NCBI GenBank assembly: GCA_964645625.1
Contig: CAZYAI010000045.1
Span: 1-19,166, forward strand
Direction of reading: 5' to 3'
DNA: 19,166 bases
From: AB-137-C09 sp964645625
Lineage (GTDB): Bacteria; Pseudomonadota; Zetaproteobacteria; Mariprofundales; Mariprofundaceae
Of this stretch, positions 1-7,978 are shown in pieces; positions within the stretch are counted from its first letter, which is position 1; every line of letters starts with the position of its first letter. The notes under the pieces are model-generated. The model searched no databases and had not been told where the DNA came from. It was given only the letters and a program-made list of their open reading frames with translations. The translations under genes and the position numbers were made by a program.

Positions 1-744
1 GAATTATTGTTACAACGCACAGCCGTTGCCCAGTTGCAAACAGCATTACCACCACTAAGAAAAGCATTGGCGTTTAGCCGTCACCAACTCGCCGTTTTGG
101 TGGGGGTCATGCCCAGCGAAGCAGACTTGCCAACATTCACCTTGGCGGAACTGCATCTGCCAAAAGACTTACCACTTTCGCTGCCCTCAACGTTAGCCCA
201 GCAACGTCCAGACATTCAAGGTGCAGAAGCATTGTTGCATCAAGCAAGCGCGCAAGTCGGCGTAGCCACGGCGAACTTATACCCGCAGTTTTCCATCACT
301 TCAGGCATGGGGACAGAAGGAACACGCTTGATCGACATCCTAACCACCAAGCCCATCTGGAATCTTGGAGCCAACCTTTTGCAGCCGCTGTTTCACGCAG
401 GCGAACTACGCGCCTACAAACGCGCTGCTGAAGCAGACTTTGAACAAGCGCGTGCTGTATATCGCAACACCTTGCTGCAAGCTTTCGGTAATGTTGCCGA
501 TGCCTTGCAAGCCTTGCAACACGATCAACACAGCTACCAACTACAACAACAAGCTGAAGCCTTGGCCAAAGAAAGCCACGATTTAGCAGTCAAACAATTC
601 GCTCAAGGCGCAAGCACGCAACTGGCTCTACTCACCGCCCAAAGCCAATGGCAGCAGGCGCACATTGCCGTCGTTCAAGCACGCACCACACTACTAAATG
701 ACACCACAGCCCTGCTACAAGCCCTAGGCGGCAGCCCCCTATGA
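1..744 (+). CDS. RND efflux outer-membrane factor, NodT/OprM type (C-terminal part)
   Basis: The frame is open from base 1 and ends in TGA at 742-744, so this is the last 247 residues of a gene that starts before the window. The sequence matches the second half of a TolC-family outer efflux protein. It has the repeat signature with RPDI, AEALLHQA and a following ANLYPQFSIT, then a helix-rich coiled-coil stretch (YRNTLLQAFGNVADALQAL) and AVKQFAQGAS near the end. Such proteins form a trimeric outer-membrane channel and periplasmic tunnel that completes an RND tripartite pump. The partner adaptor and pump are encoded downstream on the same strand (2762-6922), but an ATPase/DUF4435 gene pair lies between. 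The family call is firm; substrates cannot be read from the sequence. Confidence 0.9.
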   Translation, partial: ELLLQRTAVAQLQTALPPLRKALAFSRHQLAVLVGVMPSEADLPTFTLAELHLPKDLPLSLPSTLAQQRPDIQGAEALLHQASAQVGVATANLYPQFSITSGMGTEGTRLIDILTTKPIWNLGANLLQPLFHAGELRAYKRAAEADFEQARAVYRNTLLQAFGNVADALQALQHDQHSYQLQQQAEALAKESHDLAVKQFAQGASTQLALLTAQSQWQQAHIAVVQARTTLLNDTTALLQALGGSPL

Positions 745-760
745 CTTCCACGCCCTCCAT

Positions 761-801
761 TGTACGGGCAGGTTCTGTACAGGCAGGCCTTGTACCTGCC
801 C
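761..801. repeat. Small inverted repeat with three TGTAC-led units
   Basis: GGGCAGGT (766-773) is complementary to ACCTGCCC (794-801), giving an 8-bp GC-rich stem. Within it TGTACGGGCAGG (761-772) and TGTACAGGCAGG (777-788) are near-identical direct repeats, and a third TGTAC starts at 791. The hairpin lies just after the outer-membrane gene stop and about 50 bp before the ATPase gene. It could be a weak terminator (no long T run follows), a dispersed palindromic repeat, or an insertion scar. The pairing is seen; the role is not known. Confidence 0.45.
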
Positions 802-849
802 TAATATCAGCCCCTCACCACTTGAACAAAAACAAATGGAGTAGCAACC

Positions 850-1923
850 ATGAAAATCACAGCTATTTATACGCATAACTTTGGTCCATTGGATCATCAG
901 GGCATTCTACTGCGCAATGACTGGACAGAGGAAGCCGAGAAACAGGTGTTGTTCACAGGGGTAAATGGTTGCGGAAAATCAACATTATTGCGTGCCATTG
1001 CTATGCTTTGGGATGCCACAGGTCATTGGTTGGATCATCAAAAAATACTACCGCGAAAACATGAAGCGTTCACATGGTTAATGCAATGGACAGAGGGGGG
1101 CATTGCCGTGGTCGTCGATGGTGTGCAACCCTTCTATCAGCAGCCGCTTGCTTTTGTTTTTGGTTCAGACGCATGGCTTAAAATACTGCAAGCAGAACAT
1201 CCTGAGATGATTTTTGTAGGGGAGAGCCTCAAGCCCTTAGCCAAACAAGGCAGTTACACGAGAACATTACATTTACCAGAAGCTGAATGGCTTGGCGATT
1301 GGTGTAATGATCGACGTAGAATGATGTTGTCCTATGATAAGGTGGATGCACCGAATATAATCTATTTGGATGCCGAAGAGCGACGCTGGGTTAAACCCAA
1401 ACGAAATATTGCCGAGCCATTGCCCGATCCACTATCGTTACGCTGGCTCGGTCGTTACATCGTATCCGAAGACTGGAAAGGGCAACTCGAAGCATCGTTA
1501 ATTACGTTGAAAACAACACAACTTCATCGCTTCCATGAGATTATTCGCCACCTCAATAGCTTTTTAATGGGTAAAGAGATTATTACCGATATTCAACCCA
1601 ATGAAGGTCGATTGCGCGTAAAAATCGCAGGAAAGCGCGGCGTTTATCATTACTTGGATGAATTAAGTTCGGGCGAACATCAGGTGCTGATTATCATTTA
1701 TGTGGTCAGTCGCTGGATGCAAAACGATGGCATCGTGCTGATTGATGAACCTGACTTGTATTTGCACCCTTCCTTGATTTCCCCCTTATTGACGGTGTTA
1801 GAGCAACTGGTGGCAGAGCGACATGGTCAACTGCTGATTACCTCCCACGCAACCGATGTTTGGCAGCGTTATGAACACCATAGCGTACGAATTAACCTCA
1901 ACACGAAGCGTGCAACATCATGA
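850..1923 (+). CDS. ABC-type ATPase, AriA-like (PARIS-type defence ATPase)
   Basis: A 357-aa protein with the layout of RecF/Rad50-like AAA_15/AAA_21 ATPases. Walker A is GVNGCGKST at residues 37-45 (K43). An ABC-signature-like LSSGE lies at 272-276, Walker B IVLIDE ends at the presumed catalytic E300, and the switch histidine is H333 in TSHATD. The ~220 residues between Walker A and the signature replace the coiled coil of SMC-like proteins. GGAG at 838-841 lies 8 nt before the ATG. The stop overlaps the next gene in ATGA, indicating translational coupling. In PARIS, AriA is the ATPase scaffold that senses phage anti-restriction proteins and holds the AriB effector. The length and the paired DUF4435 gene fit that, but other OLD-like ATPase pairs have similar layouts. 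The ATPase call is firm; the PARIS assignment is inference. Confidence 0.8.
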   Translation: MKITAIYTHNFGPLDHQGILLRNDWTEEAEKQVLFTGVNGCGKSTLLRAIAMLWDATGHWLDHQKILPRKHEAFTWLMQWTEGGIAVVVDGVQPFYQQPLAFVFGSDAWLKILQAEHPEMIFVGESLKPLAKQGSYTRTLHLPEAEWLGDWCNDRRRMMLSYDKVDAPNIIYLDAEERRWVKPKRNIAEPLPDPLSLRWLGRYIVSEDWKGQLEASLITLKTTQLHRFHEIIRHLNSFLMGKEIITDIQPNEGRLRVKIAGKRGVYHYLDELSSGEHQVLIIIYVVSRWMQNDGIVLIDEPDLYLHPSLISPLLTVLEQLVAERHGQLLITSHATDVWQRYEHHSVRINLNTKRATS

Positions 1924-2738
1924 GTCGCTTAGAACAAAAAATCCGCGACATAGAAGAGCAAAAAATCGGAGCAAGTGATAAAAGGGTATTATTGGTGGAG
2001 GGCGTGGATGATGTTCATGCCATCACTGAATTCGCTCAAAAAAAAGATGCTAATATATCACAGCAATGGGTGATCACTGAAGCTGGAAAGAAGCAAAATG
2101 TATTAGAAATACTGAAAAAGAAACCCGAATGGTTGGGCGTTGTGGATCGGGATGAATGGACTGCTGAAGTAATTCGAGAGAAAAAAGAAACGTACCCCAA
2201 CCTTTGGATTTTACCGCGCTTTTGTATCGAAAACTATCTCATTGTAGCCAGTGAGCTATGGGATGCATTACCACCGAATCAACAGCGAAAAATCAGCGGC
2301 GGCGAACAAGCGTTGAAACAGAATATACAGCGCGATATGGATCGCTGGGTAAAACATGGTGTGTTGTGGTCAATCATTAACCCGCTTTGGGAAGGGCTGC
2401 GAGCCAAAGGCTTCAAAGAATCCTTGCTTGACCCTCAACTAGCATTGGATGAAGCCACCATTCAACGCACCTTGCATGATTGGCATGACTACTTAGAGCC
2501 AGACCAGCTATGGTTGAATTACCAACAACGCTTAGCAGACGTACAAAAATTACCATGTGATGACCAACTGAAGCAATGGGTTCATGGGAAGAAGTTTTAT
2601 AGCACGGTGGTTCATAGCGTACTCAATCAATCATTAGGCGCGCAAAAATCCAACGACCGCCAAAAGCACCTTTTTAAAGGCTGCCTCACCCCCAGTGATT
2701 TTGATGATTTATGGGCAATGATGTCCACTCCTATTTAA
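1920..2738 (+). CDS. DUF4435/TOPRIM-like protein, AriB-like effector
   Basis: A 272-aa protein translated from an ATGA overlap with the ATPase gene. The N-terminal part has a TOPRIM-like pattern: LLVEGVDDVHA (about 24-34, with E27 as candidate catalytic acid and D30/D31), then GVVDRDEW (73-80) supplying a D-x-D pair at D76 and D78. FCIENYL (101-107) matches the ENYL motif typical of DUF4435 proteins. In PARIS systems the DUF4435 partner (AriB) is a TOPRIM nuclease that is released on phage sensing and cleaves host tRNA to stop growth. Usual AriB proteins are around 300 aa, so this one is about full length. The C-terminal half has no motif I can name. The family call rests on motifs only; nuclease activity is inferred. 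Confidence 0.7.
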   Translation: MSRLEQKIRDIEEQKIGASDKRVLLVEGVDDVHAITEFAQKKDANISQQWVITEAGKKQNVLEILKKKPEWLGVVDRDEWTAEVIREKKETYPNLWILPRFCIENYLIVASELWDALPPNQQRKISGGEQALKQNIQRDMDRWVKHGVLWSIINPLWEGLRAKGFKESLLDPQLALDEATIQRTLHDWHDYLEPDQLWLNYQQRLADVQKLPCDDQLKQWVHGKKFYSTVVHSVLNQSLGAQKSNDRQKHLFKGCLTPSDFDDLWAMMSTPI

Positions 2739-2761
2739 TACCCAACAAAGGAACAACAATT

Positions 2762-3886
2762 ATGACCAAACGAATGATTATTATGTTACTCATCATGGCT
2801 GGCGTGATTGGCGGTGTCATCTGGTTTCAGATGTTCAAAGCCAAGATGATGGCGCAGTTTTTGGCAGGCAATGCTGCTCCGCCAGCTACTGTGACCGCTA
2901 TGGAAGCGCAAACCAGTGATTGGCAACCGCAATGGAATGCCGTGGGTTCTTTGCGTGCCAAACAATCGGTAAACATCAGCAGCGAAGTAGCAGGACTGGT
3001 GGCAAAAGTCGGTTTCACATCAGGGCAAACCGTGAAGCGTGGTGATGTGTTAATCACCTTGGATTCCAACACCGCACAAGCGCAATTACAGGCATTAAAG
3101 GCCGCAGAAGCACTTGCTGCATCCACTTTGCAACGTGACCTTCAGCAATACCGCGTCCATGCCGTGAGCCGTGCTAAATTGGATGCCGATGAAGCAGATC
3201 TGGCGGTGAAAAAAGCGCAGGTTAAAGAGCAACGGGAGCGCATCGCGCAAACACGTATTACCGCGCCTTTTGATGGCGTGGTTGGCATCCGTCATCTTGA
3301 TGAAGGGCAATACATTCGCCCTGGTGATGTGGTGACCAGTTTGACGGATAATTCACAGCTTTTTGTCGATTTCAGCCTACCGCAACAGGTATTGGCGGAG
3401 CTGGAACGCGGTCAGCCTGTGCGCGTTCACGTCAATGCCTTCCCAGAGCAAGATTTTGCAGGACATATCACTGCCATCAACCCCAATGTTGATGCTGCCA
3501 GCCGCAACATCCAAGTGGAAGCGCAAATGGATAACCCGCAAGGGCAATTGCTGCCAGGTATGTTTGTGCAGGTCGCCATCAAGCACGGCAGTGTACAACA
3601 GGCGATCACCCTGCCGCAAACAGCGTTGAGCTTCCAAGCGTATGGCGCAACGGTGTTTCTTGCCAAGTCTGAACAACAAGACGGCAAAGAAGTATGGAAA
3701 GCCGAACAGGTGTTCGTCAAAACAGGGGCGAAACGTGGCGACCAAGTGGCAATCATCGACGGTGTAAAAGCAGGCGACCACGTCGTCACCAGTGGGCAAA
3801 TGAAGCTGCGCAATGGCACGGTATTGATTATCGATAACACCATCAAACCAAGCAACGATGAAGCTCCCATGCCGCAGGATCGTTAA
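2762..3886 (+). CDS. RND efflux periplasmic adaptor (membrane fusion protein)
   Basis: A 374-aa adaptor linking the RND pump to the outer-membrane channel. Residues ~4-22 are a hydrophobic signal-anchor. They are followed by a barrel-sandwich/lipoyl half (SSEVAGLVAKVGFTSGQTVK, GDVLITLD), a helical hairpin of about 65 residues rich in A, Q, K and E, and the second lipoyl half ITAPFDGVVG. A beta-barrel region (GQPVRVHVNAFPEQDFAGHI) and membrane-proximal strands complete it, as in MexH/MexE-like adaptors. An in-frame ATG at 2711 exists inside the DUF4435 gene. I prefer the ATG at 2762 because AAAGGA (2747-2752) precedes it by 9 nt and it begins directly with the signal-anchor. The pump gene starts 3 nt after the stop, so the two form an operon. 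Confidence 0.9.
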   Translation: MTKRMIIMLLIMAGVIGGVIWFQMFKAKMMAQFLAGNAAPPATVTAMEAQTSDWQPQWNAVGSLRAKQSVNISSEVAGLVAKVGFTSGQTVKRGDVLITLDSNTAQAQLQALKAAEALAASTLQRDLQQYRVHAVSRAKLDADEADLAVKKAQVKEQRERIAQTRITAPFDGVVGIRHLDEGQYIRPGDVVTSLTDNSQLFVDFSLPQQVLAELERGQPVRVHVNAFPEQDFAGHITAINPNVDAASRNIQVEAQMDNPQGQLLPGMFVQVAIKHGSVQQAITLPQTALSFQAYGATVFLAKSEQQDGKEVWKAEQVFVKTGAKRGDQVAIIDGVKAGDHVVTSGQMKLRNGTVLIIDNTIKPSNDEAPMPQDR

Positions 3887-3889
3887 GCC

Positions 3890-6800
3890 ATGAACTACAC
3901 CGATATATTTATCAAACGCCCCGTGCTGGCAACCACCATCAGCTTGCTGATTTTGGTGTTGGGGCTGCAAGCCATCAACCAGCTACCCATTCGCCAATAC
4001 CCCGAAACGCAGAATGCAGTGGTCACGGTCAGCACGGTTTATTACGGCGCGGATGCCAAAACCGTGGCGGGCTTTATCACCCAACCATTAGAAACGGCGA
4101 TTGCACAGGCTGGCGGTATTGATTACCTATCTTCGGTCAGCGTCAGTTCTGCTTCGACGATTTCAGCCACCCTGCGCCTGAATTATGATTCCAACCGCGC
4201 CTTGACCGATATTAACGCCAAGGTGAATGCCGTACTCAATCAGCTACCTGCGCAGGCACAGCAGCCCGTCATTACCGTGCAAGTCGGCGAAACCATTGAT
4301 GCCATGTACATGGGTTTTTTCAGCGATGTGCTGGAGAATAACCAGCTTACCGATTATCTGCTGCGCGTGGTCAAACCGCAACTGGATGGATTAGAAGGCG
4401 TGCAGCAGGCAGAAATTATCGGCGCACGGCAATTCGCCTTGCGTGCCTGGCTTGACCCTGTACGCATGGCAGCGCACGGCATTACCGCCACCGATGTCAA
4501 CGCAGCCTTGGCAAACAATAACTTCCTTGCCGCATTGGGGCGCAGTCAGGGGCAGATGGTGACGGTGGATTTGAACGCTGCCACCGATGTGCATTCTGTA
4601 GAGGAGTTCCGCCAACTCATCATCCGCCGTAACGCCACTGGCACGGTACGCTTGCAAGATGTTGCCAACGTCACGTTAGGGGCAGAAGACTACCAACTTT
4701 CCACCGCCTTTGATGGCAAACGCTCGGTGTTTGTCGGCATCAAGGTTGCGCCCGATGCAAACGTGCTGGAAGTCACCCAGCGCGTGCGCGATGCCTTCCC
4801 CAACATTCAGGCGCAAATGCCCACAGGTTTAACGGGTAAAATCGTCTATGACGGCACTAAGTTCATCCAAAGTTCTATTGATGAAGTGGTCAAAACCTTG
4901 CTCGAAGCACTGTTGATTGTGGCATTGGTGGTGTTCCTATTCCTTGGTCACTGGCGCGCGGTTGTTATTCCTTTGATTGCTATTCCGCTATCGCTTATCG
5001 GCGCGTTTTTTATGATGGAAGCCTTGGGCTACACCATCAATTTGCTGACCTTACTCGCTTTGGTCTTAGCCATTGGCTTGGTGGTGGATGATGCCATTAT
5101 TGTGGTAGAAAACGTCGATCGCCACATGCACAAAGAGGGCAAATCCGCCTTTGATGCAGCGATTTTGGCAGCGCGAGAACTGGGCGGGCCGATTATTGCC
5201 ATGACCATCGTCCTCATTGCCGCTTACGTGCCGATTGGTTTTCAGGGTGGTTTGACGGGTGCATTGTTTACCGAGTTTGCCTTCACCTTAGCGGGCGCAG
5301 TAACCATTTCTGGCATTGTCGCACTGACCTTATCGCCAATGATGACCTCTGCTATGTTTAAAGAGAAACAGGGGCAGAATGCTTTATTGGCATGGACAGA
5401 CCGCATATTTGAGGCGTGCCAAGGCTGGTATCAACGTCGTTTGCGTGGTGCTTTATCCACTTGGCCAGTATTGGTAGTGATGGGCTGTTTATTGCTGGGC
5501 GTAACCGTTTACCTATTCCAAACCTCGCAATCTGAACTCGCACCGCAAGAAGACCAAGGCATGGTGTTAGGGCAAATCGTTGGCGCGCCCACAGCAACGG
5601 CAGAACAAATGGCATCCTACGCCGACCAAGCCTACCAATTGGCGCATGACCTACCCGAGTACGACCAAATGTTTCAACTTACGGGTACGCCCACACGCAG
5701 CCAAGGCATTGGCGGTGTTATTTTCACGCCGTGGGAACAACGTCAGCGTAGCGCAGCCGAACTGCAACAGGAGCTACAGCAGCGGTGGAACACCATTGCT
5801 GGCGCACGTGTGGCAGCCTTCCAAATGCCTGCCCTACCTGGCTCTGGCGGCTTACCGTTGCAATTCATTATTAAAACTACGGAATCATTCGAGAATCTGC
5901 ATCACGTGGTCGAACAGGTGTTAGCCAAAGCGCAAGCCAGCGGCATGTTCTTTTTTGTCGATACCGATTTGAAAATCGACAAACCACAAAGCACGCTGGT
6001 GGTCGATCGCGATTTGGTTGCCGACCTCGGCATGACCCAGCAAAGCGTTGGCGCAGCGATGGGCAGTGCTTTGGGCGGCGGTTATGTTAATTATTTTTCT
6101 ATCGACGGACGTTCCTACCGCGTCATGCCGCAAGTGGCTCAGCGTTACCGCTTGAACCCTGACCAAACCTTGGATTATTACTTACGCACGCCATCGGGGC
6201 AGATGGTGCAAGCGTCCACGGTAGCGAGTTTGGCGGACAGCGTCGTGCCTGAATCCATCAACCGCTTCCAGCAGCTTAACGCCGCCAAAATCCAAGGCGT
6301 ATTTGCACCAGGGCTATCGCAGCAGCAGGTGTTGGACTTCATGCGTCAAACCTTGCACGAAGTCGCCTCCGCTGGTTACAGCGCGGACTACGCAGGGCAA
6401 TCGCGGCAGTTCCAACAGGAATCAGGCGGTTTCGTCTTCATCATGCTGTTCGCCGTGGTCATCATCTTCCTCGCCCTATCGGTACAGTTCAACAGCTTCC
6501 GCGATCCACTCATCATCTTGGTTTCTGTACCGATGGCGATGCTGGGCGCGTTGGTGTTCATCAATATGGGCATGGCGAGCATCAACATCTACACCCAAGT
6601 AGGTCTGGTCACGCTGATGGGCTTAATCAGTAAACACGGCATCCTGATTGTACAATTCGCCAACGAATTACAGCAACAAGGGCGCAGTAAAATGGATGCC
6701 ATCGTCGAAGCGGCATCGGTACGCTTACGCCCTATTCTGATGACCACCGCCGCCATGGTATTAGGTGTGCTGCCGCTAGTCCTAGCCCACGGCGCAGGTG

Positions 6801-6922
6801 CAGCAGGTCGCCACGCCATGGGCTTAGTCATCTGCGCAGGACTCTCCATCGGTACATTATTCACATTATTCGTCGTACCAGCGATGTACATGGCATTAAA
6901 CAAACGGAGGATGGCTCAATAG
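3890..6922 (+). CDS. HAE-1 family RND multidrug efflux pump, inner-membrane subunit
   Basis: A 1010-aa proton-driven exporter with the standard RND plan: TM1 at ~10-30, a large periplasmic loop, TM2-6, a second periplasmic loop from ~540, and C-terminal TM7-12. The start MNYTDIFIKRPVLAT and the RQYPE and APQEDQG motifs are typical of MexI/AcrB-like pumps. Proton-relay residues are present: the Asp pair D400/D401 in LVVDDAIIVVEN and K915 in LISKHGI. Length is slightly below AcrB (1049) and usual for the MexI branch. It follows the adaptor by 3 nt. Bases 6086-6528, encoding part of the second periplasmic loop and the start of the C-terminal TM bundle, are duplicated at 8066-8508. The gene itself looks intact. 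Confidence 0.95.
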   Translation: MNYTDIFIKRPVLATTISLLILVLGLQAINQLPIRQYPETQNAVVTVSTVYYGADAKTVAGFITQPLETAIAQAGGIDYLSSVSVSSASTISATLRLNYDSNRALTDINAKVNAVLNQLPAQAQQPVITVQVGETIDAMYMGFFSDVLENNQLTDYLLRVVKPQLDGLEGVQQAEIIGARQFALRAWLDPVRMAAHGITATDVNAALANNNFLAALGRSQGQMVTVDLNAATDVHSVEEFRQLIIRRNATGTVRLQDVANVTLGAEDYQLSTAFDGKRSVFVGIKVAPDANVLEVTQRVRDAFPNIQAQMPTGLTGKIVYDGTKFIQSSIDEVVKTLLEALLIVALVVFLFLGHWRAVVIPLIAIPLSLIGAFFMMEALGYTINLLTLLALVLAIGLVVDDAIIVVENVDRHMHKEGKSAFDAAILAARELGGPIIAMTIVLIAAYVPIGFQGGLTGALFTEFAFTLAGAVTISGIVALTLSPMMTSAMFKEKQGQNALLAWTDRIFEACQGWYQRRLRGALSTWPVLVVMGCLLLGVTVYLFQTSQSELAPQEDQGMVLGQIVGAPTATAEQMASYADQAYQLAHDLPEYDQMFQLTGTPTRSQGIGGVIFTPWEQRQRSAAELQQELQQRWNTIAGARVAAFQMPALPGSGGLPLQFIIKTTESFENLHHVVEQVLAKAQASGMFFFVDTDLKIDKPQSTLVVDRDLVADLGMTQQSVGAAMGSALGGGYVNYFSIDGRSYRVMPQVAQRYRLNPDQTLDYYLRTPSGQMVQASTVASLADSVVPESINRFQQLNAAKIQGVFAPGLSQQQVLDFMRQTLHEVASAGYSADYAGQSRQFQQESGGFVFIMLFAVVIIFLALSVQFNSFRDPLIILVSVPMAMLGALVFINMGMASINIYTQVGLVTLMGLISKHGILIVQFANELQQQGRSKMDAIVEAASVRLRPILMTTAAMVLGVLPLVLAHGAGAAGRHAMGLVICAGLSIGTLFTLFVVPAMYMALNKRRMAQ

Positions 6923-6947
6923 AAAATGCGAAGGTCTTGATAAAAGA

Positions 6948-6957
6948 TAGCATGCTA
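6948..6957. promoter_or_regulatory. 10-bp perfect palindrome upstream of the MNT gene
   Basis: TAGCATGCTA lies 40 bp upstream of the MNT start codon, in the only spacer between the pump and the antitoxin gene. Many toxin-antitoxin operons are autoregulated through a palindrome at this place, so it is a candidate operator. A 10-bp palindrome can also occur by chance. Confidence 0.25.
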
Positions 6958-6996
6958 ATAAGGTAACGAAATTCCTATCAATCAAAGGATTATTAT

Positions 6997-7287
6997 ATGC
7001 GCCCGTATCTCGCTTTGCAAAAATACCGAACGCAAATTCGCCATATTGTACTAAGCCATCGGGCGATGCAGGTTCGTGTGTTTGGTTCAGTGCTGCGTAA
7101 AGAAGACACCGAAACAAGTGATTTAGACCTGCTTGTCGAACCAACGGATGAGATGACATTGTTTGATATTGGGGCTATTCGTTTGGAGCTCCAAACACTG
7201 CTAGGTATCTCTATTGATGTAGTTACACCGCAGGCATTGCCAGCATCTTTTCGACAGCAAATACTTAATGAAGCTGAAATCGTATGA
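6997..7287 (+). CDS. MNT-domain nucleotidyltransferase (MntA-type antitoxin)
   Basis: A 96-aa minimal nucleotidyltransferase. It has G30-S31 in VFGSVLR, then D42 and D44 in SDLDLLVE and a third acidic residue D74 in ISIDVVT: the GS-x10-D-x-D pattern and metal ligands of the Pol-beta-like MNT fold. In HEPN/MNT toxin-antitoxin pairs, MntA-type antitoxins inactivate the HEPN RNase by adding AMP to it. AAAGGA at 6984-6989 stands 7 nt before the ATG. The stop overlaps an ATG (7284) that starts a recognisable but truncated HEPN gene, so this antitoxin appears orphaned here. The fold call is firm; enzymatic AMPylation is known for the family, not shown here. Confidence 0.88.
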   Translation: MRPYLALQKYRTQIRHIVLSHRAMQVRVFGSVLRKEDTETSDLDLLVEPTDEMTLFDIGAIRLELQTLLGISIDVVTPQALPASFRQQILNEAEIV

Positions 7288-7382
7288 GTGTAAGCAAACA
7301 ACTTCGCCTTGTTGATTATCTCACCCATATTGTTGAAGTAGCAAATCGATGCCAGCGACATAAACGGGTCAGGCTTGAATAA
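7284..7382 (+). pseudogene. HEPN (DUF86-type) toxin gene, 5' remnant
   Basis: It starts at an ATG overlapping the MNT stop (ATGA), the usual arrangement of MNT/HEPN operons. About 26 native codons read MSVSKQLRLVDYLTHIVEVA and onward. The RLxDYLxHIxE pattern is typical of the first helix of DUF86/HEPN toxins, which are normally about 110-140 aa. The frame then runs into the palindromic element that begins near 7362, which contributes KRVRLE and a TAA at 7380-7382. The catalytic R-x4-6-H region of HEPN RNases, which lies near the C-terminus, is absent. I found no continuation of the gene after the third element copy at 8575, so the rest appears to be deleted. Confidence 0.7.
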
Positions 7383-7428
7383 TTGAAAAAAATAGCATTA
7401 AAAGTCAAGTTTTCAAGCCTGACCCCTT
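7362..7428 (+). repeat. REP-like palindromic element, copy A
   Basis: An inverted repeat with 14-bp perfect arms: GGGTCAGGCTTGAA at 7366-7379 and TTCAAGCCTGACCC at 7412-7425. The AT-rich centre contains a second weak pairing (TTGA/TCAA). It closely matches copy C in the same orientation and the reverse complement of copy B. It interrupts the HEPN gene. Short hairpin elements of this kind resemble REP sequences, which are moved by Y1 (RAYT) transposases. No such transposase lies in the window, so that link is inference. Confidence 0.85.
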
Positions 7429-7450
7429 CATTATCAATAGCGTCGCCTCA

Positions 7451-7969
7451 ATGCTGGCCGCTATCGTAAGCATCATATCCAGCATCGTAACAATGTTCGT
7501 AAACATCGTCGTTTTGATCGTGATCATTGCTATTGGCTTCGCGATAGTCACAAACAAACAGCGCTCACAACAACAGGATGCGCTACAGACGGCAGCTGAA
7601 CAGAAAGAGAACGAGCAGGAAGAGAATGATGAATTCGGCAGCCTCCTCGCCTATATCTCTGGCAGTGTCGTGATACTCATTATTTGGTTCATCTTTTTTT
7701 CCATCTTGAAAAATCCCGATTATGAATCAATACACCTCCTCGTGATATTCATGATGTTTTGTTTATGGCTGGCATGTGAGGTACTTATCTTCTACGTGGG
7801 CGACTTCAGAGCCTGGTGGATCAAGCACCTGGTTGACGAAGAAAGCAACGCCAAACCTCCACTCTATTTCCTCACACTCTATTTCCTCATATTTATGAGT
7901 ATCATTCTGCTTCCGCTTTTCCTGCTTATCGTAGTGTTCGTTATGATGATCCGAGGTGGATTGTGGTGA
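7451..7969 (+). CDS. Small multi-spanning membrane protein, unknown function
   Basis: I do not recognise this 172-aa ORF. It has strongly hydrophobic stretches at about residues 5-33, 66-86, 93-115 and 138-168. A hydrophilic, Q/E/N-rich linker (about 34-62, with QQQDALQTAAEQKENEQEEN) lies between the first and second, so it probably spans the membrane about four times. No clear ribosome-binding site precedes the ATG. The frame stays open upstream through element A to 7379, so the ORF may be a truncated piece of a longer gene. It lies between oppositely oriented element copies A and B, suggesting it travelled with them or was trapped between them. Coding status is likely from its coherent hydrophobic pattern, but expression is uncertain. 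Confidence 0.5.
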   Translation: MLAAIVSIISSIVTMFVNIVVLIVIIAIGFAIVTNKQRSQQQDALQTAAEQKENEQEENDEFGSLLAYISGSVVILIIWFIFFSILKNPDYESIHLLVIFMMFCLWLACEVLIFYVGDFRAWWIKHLVDEESNAKPPLYFLTLYFLIFMSIILLPLFLLIVVFVMMIRGGLW

Positions 7970-7978
7970 GCATTTGGT

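Noticed and set aside
850..2738. ATPase pair read as a Gabija, OLD-only or retron-associated system
   Set aside because: No UvrD-like helicase or reverse transcriptase gene is present and the TOPRIM-like part is a separate DUF4435 protein, which fits PARIS better.
2711..2761. Upstream start of the adaptor inside the DUF4435 gene
   Set aside because: It would place a polar extension before the signal-anchor and lacks a ribosome-binding site, while the ATG at 2762 has one.
3377..3970. Long antisense open frames inside the adaptor gene (also 3427-3870)
   Set aside because: They lie opposite a clearly coding adaptor gene, show no family motifs and have no ribosome-binding site; they are by-products of its codon composition.
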